NCBI GenBank assembly: GCA_000438255.1 | Contig: FR901959.1 | Coordinates: 1-37,407, forward strand | Direction of reading: 5' to 3' | DNA length: 37,407 nt | From: Clostridium sp. CAG:389 | Lineage (GTDB): Bacteria; Bacillota; Clostridia; TANB77; CAG-508 | Shown here: positions 6,971 through 14,424 of the stretch, one piece after another | Layout: every line of letters begins with the position of its first letter | How positions within the stretch are numbered: position 1 is the first letter of the stretch | Program-made: the position numbers and the translations under genes | The notes under the pieces: generated by a model | Databases searched by the model: none | What the model was told of the DNA's origin: nothing | What the model saw: the letters and a program-made list of their open reading frames with translations, nothing else

Positions 6971-8269
6971 TTAGTTGATTTCGTCTCCTAAGATACTCGT
7001 AATTTTATTTAATTGAGTCTTCAAATTTGAATATAAAGAAGAACTTATGTAAGAAGTATCACCAGATTCATATTGAGCAATACATTTTTTTATATCTAAA
7101 ATTTTAAATTTGTGTGATTTTGCATTTGAATTTTTATACATATAAATAGGCACATAATCAACTTTATTTATTGATATTTTTCCATCCAAATTTTTAGTAA
7201 TATTTAAATTCAAAATAGCTGAATCCCTAGTAATTTCGTCTCTTTGATCAGCTGTAAAATTACCCAAAGCATAAACAACAAAAACATCTTTAACAGTACC
7301 ATCATCTAATGTTATTGTTTTCTTTTCCATAGGCTCTAAAACATGAGGGTGATTTCCAATTATTATATCAACACCGTTTTTAAATAAATAATCAGCAAGC
7401 TCTTTTTGCTCAGAATTTGCAGATGTTTTATATTCTGTACCCCAATGCATACAAGCAACTATCATATCAACATTTTCAGATTTTGCTTGATTAATTTGTT
7501 TTAACATTAAATCTTTATCAATTAAATTTACACAATATTTTTTATCAGATGGAACAGGAATACCATTAGTTCCATAAGTGTAATTTATAAATGCAATTTT
7601 TACACCTTTAACATATTTGATTAAGATTTTTTCTTGGTCCTCAGCAGTTTTATATGTACCTAGATGAGAAATGTCAGCTTTATCTAAAACATCAATTGTT
7701 CTGCAAAGACCAGAATATCCATAATCTAACGCATGATTGCCAGCTAATGAAATCACATCTACACCAATCTTTTTTAGACTAGTAGCTAAACTATCAGGGG
7801 AATTAAAAGTAGGGTAATTGCTATATCCTCTATCAGCTCCTGCAAAAGTTGTTTCTAAACTTCCAATTGTTATATCTGCAACTTTGGTATAATATTTTAT
7901 GTCTTCATAAACATAAGAAAAATCATATTCTTTTGTTTCACTATTATAAGCGTCCCAATATTGAGTATTATGACATAAAGTATCTCCAATGGCAGTAAGA
8001 TTAAAGTTTATTGGCTTTTCTTCTTCATTTGCATCAGATGAATTAGTCTCATTTGAAATTTGATTGTCTTCTAATATTAAATTTTGAGATGTCTCAGTTG
8101 TTGATGAAGTTTCTATAACGTTATTAGATTTTTTTGTTGAATTAGCTAAAATTTTAATTAAACATATAAAAATAATAATTATTAATAAAAATGCTATTAA
8201 TTCAAGTATTTTTTTAATTTGTTTATCTTTTAAATTTATTTTATTTTTGTTTCTATGGTTTCTTCTCAT
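6971..8269 (-). CDS. CapA-like metallophosphatase-fold surface protein
   Basis: A 432-residue protein with one N-terminal membrane helix (~24-45), a low-complexity Ser/Thr/Asn/Glu linker, then a PGA_cap (CapA/PgsA) domain from ~90. Landmarks are IGDTLCHN, GSLETTFAG, LAGNHALDYG, the long MHWGTEY segment, IIGNHPHVLEPME and YALGNF, which form the metal-binding site of a calcineurin-like phosphoesterase fold. In poly-gamma-glutamate operons CapA aids polymer handling, but no capB or capC is present here, so the actual substrate is unknown. Start supported by GGGGAG upstream. Divergent from the L,D-transpeptidase gene. Confidence 0.88.
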   Translation of the reverse strand: MRRNHRNKNKINLKDKQIKKILELIAFLLIIIIFICLIKILANSTKKSNNVIETSSTTETSQNLILEDNQISNETNSSDANEEEKPINFNLTAIGDTLCHNTQYWDAYNSETKEYDFSYVYEDIKYYTKVADITIGSLETTFAGADRGYSNYPTFNSPDSLATSLKKIGVDVISLAGNHALDYGYSGLCRTIDVLDKADISHLGTYKTAEDQEKILIKYVKGVKIAFINYTYGTNGIPVPSDKKYCVNLIDKDLMLKQINQAKSENVDMIVACMHWGTEYKTSANSEQKELADYLFKNGVDIIIGNHPHVLEPMEKKTITLDDGTVKDVFVVYALGNFTADQRDEITRDSAILNLNITKNLDGKISINKVDYVPIYMYKNSNAKSHKFKILDIKKCIAQYESGDTSYISSSLYSNLKTQLNKITSILGDEIN

Positions 8270-8293
8270 TTTTACATCTCCCCTTATAACAAA

Positions 8294-8322
8294 AAATTAT
8301 CATAAAAAATTAAAATTTTCAA
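8294..8322 (-). promoter_or_regulatory. Promoter of capA-like gene
   Basis: On the minus strand TTGAAA (8317-8322), 17 bp, TAATTT (8294-8299). The -35 box lies 8 bp from the -35 of the divergent L,D-transpeptidase promoter. Confidence 0.5.
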
Positions 8323-8329
8323 GTAAAAA

Positions 8330-8358
8330 TTGAAATATAAAAAATAAAATGATATACT
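8330..8358 (+). promoter_or_regulatory. Promoter of L,D-transpeptidase gene
   Basis: TTGAAA (8330-8335), 17 bp, TATACT (8353-8358). Confidence 0.7.
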
Positions 8359-8390
8359 AAATATGAAAATAAATATAGGAGAAAATTTAT

Positions 8391-9431
8391 ATGAAAAATA
8401 AAAAAGAATTAATTATACTTATTAGCATTGTATTTATTTTGATATTGGTTGCAGGAGGAATAATAATTAAAAATATAAAAGAAAAACATAAAATAGTAGA
8501 AACAGTAGGACAAGCAATAGAAGAAAATTTGCTAGAAGAACCAGAAGAATTAAACGAGATTGAAGAAAACGAAATAGATGCAACGGTGCCTGTTGACGAG
8601 AATGTAATAGATGAAAATGCAATAAGAGAAAGTAAAGTAGAAAGTGAAAAAGAAGTTAAAGATAATAAAAATAAATACTATGTAAAAGTAAATAATACAG
8701 CGAATGTTGTAACAATTTATACAAAAGATTCAAATGGAAATTATACAGTGCCAGTAAAGGCAATGGTTTGCTCAATTGGAACTGCTACACCAAAATCAGG
8801 ACAATACAAACTAAATGGAACTAAACATAGATGGCATACATTATTTGGACATACACCAGGTACATATGTATATGGTCAATATACAACAGCAATTGTTGGA
8901 AATATCTTATTCCATTCAGTTCCATATACTGTTAAAGGAGATCCATCAACATTAGAGTATTTAGAATATGATAAATTAGGAACAAAGGCATCTGCTGGAT
9001 GTATAAGATTGACAGTTCAAGATGCAGCATGGATTTATAATAATATTTCAAGAGGTACAATTGTTGAGTTTTATAATGATTCAAATCCTGGCCCACTAGG
9101 AAAACCAAGTACACAAAATATTTCTGGAAATACAGTATGTAGAGGATGGGATCCAACTGATTCAGATAGCAGAAATCCATGGAGAAATAGTAATAATTCA
9201 ACATCAACACCATCAAATAATGAAACAGAAAATCAACAACCAAAACCAGAAGAACCAAAAGAACCAGAACAACCAGAAGTGCCTGATAATGGGGATAATA
9301 AAGAGGATAATGAAAACAAAAATAATATTGTTAATAATATAGTAAATGATGTCATAGATAATAATATATCAAATGATACTGTTGAAAATGATACAATTAC
9401 AAATGAATCAGTAATTAATAATGTAATTTAA
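8391..9431 (+). CDS. L,D-transpeptidase (YkuD domain)
   Basis: A 346-residue membrane-anchored enzyme that would make 3-3 cross-links in peptidoglycan or attach ligands to it. Layout: membrane helix (~8-26); acidic Glu/Asn-rich stalk (40-90); YkuD catalytic domain (~95-230) with H175 (LFHSVPY) and the nucleophile C204 in SAGCIRL; then a Pro/Glu/Gln spacer and a strongly Asn-rich tail (~265-346) with repeated N-I-V-N/N-D-I-S units. The tail has no sorting signal I recognise and may act as a wall-spanning linker. The ATG follows AGGAGA. Neighbouring CapA-like and VanW genes also concern the envelope. Confidence 0.92.
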   Translation: MKNKKELIILISIVFILILVAGGIIIKNIKEKHKIVETVGQAIEENLLEEPEELNEIEENEIDATVPVDENVIDENAIRESKVESEKEVKDNKNKYYVKVNNTANVVTIYTKDSNGNYTVPVKAMVCSIGTATPKSGQYKLNGTKHRWHTLFGHTPGTYVYGQYTTAIVGNILFHSVPYTVKGDPSTLEYLEYDKLGTKASAGCIRLTVQDAAWIYNNISRGTIVEFYNDSNPGPLGKPSTQNISGNTVCRGWDPTDSDSRNPWRNSNNSTSTPSNNETENQQPKPEEPKEPEQPEVPDNGDNKEDNENKNNIVNNIVNDVIDNNISNDTVENDTITNESVINNVI

Positions 9432-9561
9432 TATATTAAAATTTAAAACAAGAATTTTTATGAATTGTAAAAATTTTTGTTTTTTTGATATTAATAGGAA
9501 TAATTAAAAATAATTAGCATATAATATTACTGAAAATGGAAAGTTTTAAGGAGGAGACTTT

Positions 9562-9750
9562 ATGAAAGTAGTGGACAAGATAGCACTTGTACTAATTATA
9601 ATTGGAGCTATTAACTGGGGATTAGTAGGTTTCTTTAAATTTAATTTAGTGGATACAATTTTCGGAAGTATGAGTGTAATTTCTAGAATTATATATGCAC
9701 TAGTTGGTATTTCTGGATTATGGGGAATAAAATTACTATTTGATGATTAA
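9562..9750 (+). CDS. DUF378 membrane protein
   Basis: A 62-residue protein of the DUF378 family (COG2155), with two membrane helices (about 6-25 and 40-58). The conserved IGAINWGLVGFF and VGISGLWGI elements are present. The function of the family is unknown. The start follows AAGGAGGAG, and a strong terminator follows directly. Confidence 0.9.
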   Translation: MKVVDKIALVLIIIGAINWGLVGFFKFNLVDTIFGSMSVISRIIYALVGISGLWGIKLLFDD

Positions 9751-9758
9751 ATTAATTG

Positions 9759-9792
9759 CTCTGGTGAACTAATATATCACCAGAGTTTTTTT
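9759..9792 (+). terminator. Terminator of DUF378 gene
   Basis: A 9-bp stem CTCTGGTGA/TCACCAGAG followed by seven T. Confidence 0.93.
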
Positions 9793-9840
9793 ACATATAT
9801 TTTTATAAAATATATATACGAAATAACACAAATAAGATAC

Positions 9841-9868
9841 TTGACACTAAATTTTAATTTGATATACT
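9841..9868 (+). promoter_or_regulatory. Promoter of prepilin-like gene
   Basis: TTGACA (9841-9846), 16 bp, TATACT (9863-9868), 30 bases before the start codon. Confidence 0.75.
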
Positions 9869-9898
9869 ATATGTATATAAATGAATGGAGTGATACAA

Positions 9899-11890
9899 AT
9901 GAAAATAAAAAAAGAGACAGGAATAACATTAATTGCACTAATAATAACAATAATAATTTTGTTAATATTAGCAGGAATATCAATATCAGCATTAACAAAT
10001 AAAGGGTTATTCAAAAAAGCAAAACAAGCAGAATTAGAAAACAAGAGAGCTCAAATAACTGAATATCTAAAACTAAAATTAATAAATGAACAAACAAATA
10101 ACCCATTTGGAAGTGCAGAAGAAATAATAACAGCAACAAGAAATAACGTTATGGAAAATATAGCTGATTTGAGGAAAATTGGTAAAGAAGTAACAATAGG
10201 AGAGATTAGTACAGAAGAAGAATTTAAACAAGTTGAAGTATATTTTTATGTAACTGTTGATGGAGATTTATATAAAGTAGAATTGAAAGGTGTAAGTTTC
10301 GTTGGAAAAATAGAAGAAATGAACCCTGCAATAAAAATAGTAAAAATAACCAATACAACAAGCACAATAACAGTTGAAGTAACAACAGCAAGAAATGAAG
10401 GCGGAAAATTAGAGTATTATATAAAAAGTGAGGATGAAGAAGAATATAAATTAATAGAAACAAGAGAAGAAGAAAAATATACATATGAAGGATTAGAACA
10501 AGGGAAAAAATATAGTGTCAAAGTAGTAGCAGTTGCAAAAAACAAAAAAACAGCAGAGGCAATAGGAGAACAAACAACAGGAGAAGTAACAGAATTAACA
10601 ACAGCAAATGCAAAATTTACATATAATCCAAGTAATTGGACTAATACAGATGTTGTAGCAACAGCAAGCACAGATGTAACAGGATTTACAATTCAAACAA
10701 GTTTAGATGGACAAACTTGGTCAGATACGCCAAGTCAAACCCGTTCAACAAATGGACCAGTATATGCAAGATTATGGGATGGAACAAACGCAGGTGGAAT
10801 GTTAACAGGAAATGTTACAAAAATAGATAAAACACCAGCAACAATTTCTATTAGTGCAACAGCAACAGGAACTAGTACAGGAACATTATCAGCAGTAGTT
10901 GATGATAAAGAAAGTGGATTATCACAAATAAAATGGGAATGGGGAACTAATACAAATTATGGAAATAGTGCAACAGATAAGTATACATCAATGAACGGCA
11001 CAAATGCAGGAACAATAGGAAGTACGACCAAAACAAAGAGCTTAACAGGATTAAGTGCAGGAACAACATATTATGTAAGAATAACAGCATATGATGTAGC
11101 AGGAAATGCAGTACAAAAAACAGCAACTTTTAAAACAGTTGCTATATATACAGTAACATTTAATGCAAATGGTGGAGGAAGTTTATCAATGTCATCAAAA
11201 ATAGTATATTCCGGATCACAATATGGAACATTACCATCAACATCAAGAGCGGGATATAGTTTTAATGGATGGTTTACAGCCCCATCAGGAGGAACAAGAA
11301 TATTAGAAAACACAAATGTTAGCATTGCAGGAAATCATGTATTATATGCTCAATGGACACAGACAGATTATTCTGCTCCAAGTATTTCAAGAAATAGTGT
11401 AACAGCAATAACAGCTATTGGAGGAGGAACACCACGATTTACAGTAAATTATACATCAAGTGATTATGGATCAGGAATTATAGGATATTATTGGGGAACA
11501 TCAGTACCAACGGTAGCATCTGCTTGGAATGGATGGAGTGGAGGAAATATTGATATGACATTTTATTTGTCAAGAACTCAAAATGCTACTCAACAAGGAG
11601 TGTACTATTTTGGAGTAAAAGATGCATGTGGAAATATTAATTATGTACCCTTTAAGTGGCTTATGTGCTGGTATGATGGAAGTGAAAATGGAATTGATAT
11701 AGGAACATCAGGATATAATTATTATAGTTGCGGAGAAAATCACTGGGGAAATATTAGAATAAGAGCAGGAGGAAAGTCAGGACAAGAAATTGCTAATTTT
11801 ACAGCAAATGGAGGAGCATCTGGAACATTAAATGGGGCATCAAGTGTATGGATTGGTTGGGAATCTTTTGCATTTACTTGCTGGAATTAA
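9899..11890 (+). CDS. Prepilin-like surface protein with Fn3-like and InlB-type repeats
   Basis: A 663-residue secreted protein. Residues 1-7 (MKIKKETG) form a short basic leader ending in Gly, followed by ITLIALIITIIILLILAG, a type IV prepilin class III signal and hydrophobic spine; position +5 is Ala rather than the usual Glu. A helical segment (~30-75) is pilin-like. Then come an Fn3-like domain (~145-225), a region with TWSDTPSQTR (~230-300), a second Fn3-like domain ending in AYDVAGNAVQKTATF (~310-410), an InlB/Listeria-Bacteroides repeat (YTVTFNANGG...AGYSFNGWF...YAQW, ~415-485), and an unrecognised Gly/Trp-rich end with a few cysteines. I start at 9899, eight bases after GGAGTG, not at the in-frame ATG six codons earlier. 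No pilus assembly genes are nearby. Confidence 0.85.
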   Translation: MKIKKETGITLIALIITIIILLILAGISISALTNKGLFKKAKQAELENKRAQITEYLKLKLINEQTNNPFGSAEEIITATRNNVMENIADLRKIGKEVTIGEISTEEEFKQVEVYFYVTVDGDLYKVELKGVSFVGKIEEMNPAIKIVKITNTTSTITVEVTTARNEGGKLEYYIKSEDEEEYKLIETREEEKYTYEGLEQGKKYSVKVVAVAKNKKTAEAIGEQTTGEVTELTTANAKFTYNPSNWTNTDVVATASTDVTGFTIQTSLDGQTWSDTPSQTRSTNGPVYARLWDGTNAGGMLTGNVTKIDKTPATISISATATGTSTGTLSAVVDDKESGLSQIKWEWGTNTNYGNSATDKYTSMNGTNAGTIGSTTKTKSLTGLSAGTTYYVRITAYDVAGNAVQKTATFKTVAIYTVTFNANGGGSLSMSSKIVYSGSQYGTLPSTSRAGYSFNGWFTAPSGGTRILENTNVSIAGNHVLYAQWTQTDYSAPSISRNSVTAITAIGGGTPRFTVNYTSSDYGSGIIGYYWGTSVPTVASAWNGWSGGNIDMTFYLSRTQNATQQGVYYFGVKDACGNINYVPFKWLMCWYDGSENGIDIGTSGYNYYSCGENHWGNIRIRAGGKSGQEIANFTANGGASGTLNGASSVWIGWESFAFTCWN

Positions 11891-11906
11891 TAATATGTGA
11901 TATACT
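11878..11906 (+). promoter_or_regulatory. Promoter of ABC-F gene
   Basis: TTGCTG (11878-11883), 17 bp, TATACT (11901-11906) with an extended TGA. The -35 overlaps the end of the prepilin-like gene. Confidence 0.65.
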
Positions 11907-11946
11907 GTAACAAGTGTAAAAAAGAGAATAAAATAGGAGGAAAGTA

Positions 11947-13530
11947 ATGTTAAGTGCAAATGGAGTAACAGTACGATTTGGAAAAAGAGTACTATTTGAA
12001 GATGTAAACATAAAATTTGGAAAAGGAAATTGCTACGGAATAATAGGAGCAAACGGAGCAGGAAAATCAACATTTTTAAAAGTATTATCAGGAGAAATAG
12101 AACCAAGTAAAGGAGATGTAACACTAGAAAAAGGAGAAAGACTATCAATATTAAAACAAGACCACTTTGCTTTTGAAGAAAACACAGTAATAGACACAGT
12201 AATGATGGGAAACAAAGAATTATATGACATAATGAAAGAAAAAGAAGAAATATATGCAAAACCAGACTTTTCAGAAGAAGATGGAATGAAAGCAGCAAAA
12301 CTTGAAGAAAGATTTGCGGAATTAGACGGTTGGAATGCTGAATCAGATGCAGCAATGTTATTAAATGACTTAGGAATTATACCAGAAAATCATTATAAAT
12401 TCATGAAAGAAATAGAAGCAAGAGAAAAGGTAAAAGTATTGCTTGCGCAAGCATTATTCGGAAATCCAGATGTACTATTACTAGACGAACCAACTAACGA
12501 CTTAGATTTAAAAAGCATAAACTGGTTACAAGAATTTTTAATTAACTTTGAAAACACAGTAATTGTAGTATCACACGATAGATATTTCTTAAACAAAGTA
12601 TGTACACACATAGCTGATGTAGACTTTGGAAAAATAAAAGTATATCCAGGAAACTATGACTTCTGGTATGAATCAAGCCAATTAGCATTAAAGCAAATGA
12701 GAGAACAAAACAAGAAGAAAGAAGAAAAAATCAAAGAATTACAAGACTTTATAGCAAGATTCAGTGCAAATGCATCAAAATCAAAACAAGCTACTTCAAG
12801 AAAGAAAACACTTGAAAAAATAGAACTAGACGAAATAAAACCATCAAACAGAAAATATCCATATGTAGACTTTAAACCAGATAGAGAACCGGGAAAAGAA
12901 ATTTTACAAGTAAAAAATATAACAAAAACATTTGAGGGAGTAAAGGTTTTAGATAATGTATCATTTACAGTAAAACAAGATGATAAAATAGCATTTTTAG
13001 CAGATAACGAAATTGCAAAAACAGTATTATTCCAAATAATAGCAGGAGAAATGGAACCAGACAGTGGTGAATTAGTATGGGGAACAACAATTACACAATC
13101 ATATTTCCCTAAGGACAACAACTATTTATTTGATACAGATGAAAACATAACAGAATGGCTTAGAAAATACTCAAAAGACCCAGATGAAACATATGTAAGA
13201 GGATTTTTAGGAAGAATGTTATTCTCAGGAGATGAAGCTTTAAAACAAGTTAGAGTTTTATCAGGAGGAGAAAAAGTAAGATGTGTACTTTCAAAAATGA
13301 TGCTTTCAGGAGCAAACTTCTTGATTTTTGATGAACCAACTAACCATTTAGATATGGAAAGTATTACTTCTGTAAATGAGGGAATGAAAAAATTTACAGG
13401 TAATATTTTATTTACATCACATGACCATGAGTTAACTCAAACTGTTGCAAATAGAATTATTGATATAAAAGCAAATGGAAATGTTATTGATAGAGAAGTT
13501 ACTTATAATGAATATTTAGGAATTGAATAA
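11947..13530 (+). CDS. ybiT: ABC-F ATPase, YbiT type
   Basis: A 527-residue soluble protein with two ABC ATPase domains and no membrane part, resembling YbiT along its whole length. Domain 1 (1-~250) has GANGAGKST at 34-42 and LLLDEPTNDLD. The linker contains the FSANASKSKQATSRKK segment typical of YbiT. Domain 2 (~310-527) has the signature LSGGEK and LIFDEPTNHLD, but its Walker A reads LADNEIAKT at 351-359, lacking the usual glycines. ABC-F proteins act on ribosomes as translation or resistance factors; YbiT itself is not linked to drug resistance. The ATG follows AGGAGG. A RAYT element separates it from tex. Confidence 0.92.
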   Translation: MLSANGVTVRFGKRVLFEDVNIKFGKGNCYGIIGANGAGKSTFLKVLSGEIEPSKGDVTLEKGERLSILKQDHFAFEENTVIDTVMMGNKELYDIMKEKEEIYAKPDFSEEDGMKAAKLEERFAELDGWNAESDAAMLLNDLGIIPENHYKFMKEIEAREKVKVLLAQALFGNPDVLLLDEPTNDLDLKSINWLQEFLINFENTVIVVSHDRYFLNKVCTHIADVDFGKIKVYPGNYDFWYESSQLALKQMREQNKKKEEKIKELQDFIARFSANASKSKQATSRKKTLEKIELDEIKPSNRKYPYVDFKPDREPGKEILQVKNITKTFEGVKVLDNVSFTVKQDDKIAFLADNEIAKTVLFQIIAGEMEPDSGELVWGTTITQSYFPKDNNYLFDTDENITEWLRKYSKDPDETYVRGFLGRMLFSGDEALKQVRVLSGGEKVRCVLSKMMLSGANFLIFDEPTNHLDMESITSVNEGMKKFTGNILFTSHDHELTQTVANRIIDIKANGNVIDREVTYNEYLGIE

Positions 13531-13566
13531 AAACTGTTTTTGGGGACGGAGGAAAAAACAGTTTTA
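13529..13566 (+). repeat. REP sequence, left flank of RAYT gene
   Basis: A palindrome AAAACTGTTTTT...AAAAAACAGTTTT around the core GGGGACGGAGG, beginning at the ybiT stop codon. The same unit occurs in inverted orientation at 14374-14407 and three times at 27971-28088. Confidence 0.88.
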
Positions 13567-13604
13567 GAAATTAGGGGGAATACAAAAAATATATAGAAAG
13601 TGAG

Positions 13605-14375
13605 ATGATTACAATTTCTAGAATTGCAAGAAAATATAAAAATTCCTCTTTTTTTCATATAATCGTTCAGGGAATTAATAAAGAATATATCTTTCAAGAA
13701 GAAAGATTCAAAAAAATGTATTTAAAACAAATTATTAGATTTACGAAAGAGTTAAATATCGAGGTTATAGCTTATTGTATCATGGGCAATCATGCACATT
13801 TTTTGATTATGACAAAAAACATAGAAGATTTGTCCAAATTAATGCAAAAAGTAAATAGCATGTATGCTAAATATTATAATTATAGCCAAAACAGGGTTGG
13901 ATATGTTTTTAGGGATAGATTTTTAAGTGAAGTAATAGATAGTAAAAGGTACTTTATACAATGTATAAAATATATTCACTTAAATCCAGTAAAGGACAAT
14001 ATAGTAAAGAACTGTAAAGAATATGAATATTCATCTTATGGAAGTTTCATTCAAGAAAACAATTATGAAAATAATCAAATTTTAAATGGAATATTAACAA
14101 AAAAAGAATATAAAGATATATGTGAACAAATAGATTGTGAACGAAATTTTTTGGATATAGAAACAGACGTGGATATTGAAAAAAATATAAAATATGGTAT
14201 TCAAGATTATATCAAAATGAAAAAATGTCAAATCTATGAAATTTACATGAATAGAGAGATACTAAAGGAATTAATAAAGTTCCTAAAAGAAAAACACAAA
14301 ATAAAATATACTGAAACACAAAAATTTTTTGAAATAAAGAAAGGGACGATGGAAGGATTAAAAACGTACAAATAA
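13605..14375 (+). CDS. REP-associated tyrosine transposase (RAYT, Y1/HUH family)
   Basis: A 256-residue single-domain HUH nuclease of the IS200-like Y1_Tnp fold. The metal-binding H63-A-H65 lies in MGNHAHFLI. The likely nucleophile is Y123 in IKYIHLNPV, the motif typical of TnpA-REP proteins. FFHIIVQG near the N-terminus and VFRDRF at ~101-106 also match. RAYTs cut single-stranded REP hairpins; here REP copies in opposite orientation lie on both sides, and the gene's stop codon is inside the right one. The start has only a weak AAGTGAG before it. Length is near or slightly above the family norm, with no frameshift, so it may be active. Confidence 0.92.
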   Translation: MITISRIARKYKNSSFFHIIVQGINKEYIFQEERFKKMYLKQIIRFTKELNIEVIAYCIMGNHAHFLIMTKNIEDLSKLMQKVNSMYAKYYNYSQNRVGYVFRDRFLSEVIDSKRYFIQCIKYIHLNPVKDNIVKNCKEYEYSSYGSFIQENNYENNQILNGILTKKEYKDICEQIDCERNFLDIETDVDIEKNIKYGIQDYIKMKKCQIYEIYMNREILKELIKFLKEKHKIKYTETQKFFEIKKGTMEGLKTYK

Positions 14376-14407
14376 AAACTGTTTTTTTCCTCCGTCCCCA
14401 AAAACAG
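14374..14407 (-). repeat. REP sequence, right flank of RAYT gene
   Basis: Inverted copy of the left REP: AAAACTGTTTTTTT, then CCTCCGTCCCC, then AAAAACAG. It ends immediately before the ribosome-binding site of tex, so the RAYT unit spans about 13529-14407. Confidence 0.88.
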
Positions 14408-14424
14408 GAAAAGGAGATAAAACA

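Noticed and set aside
6971..8269. Poly-gamma-glutamate capsule operon
   Set aside because: Only a CapA-like gene is present; capB and capC are missing and the neighbour is an L,D-transpeptidase.
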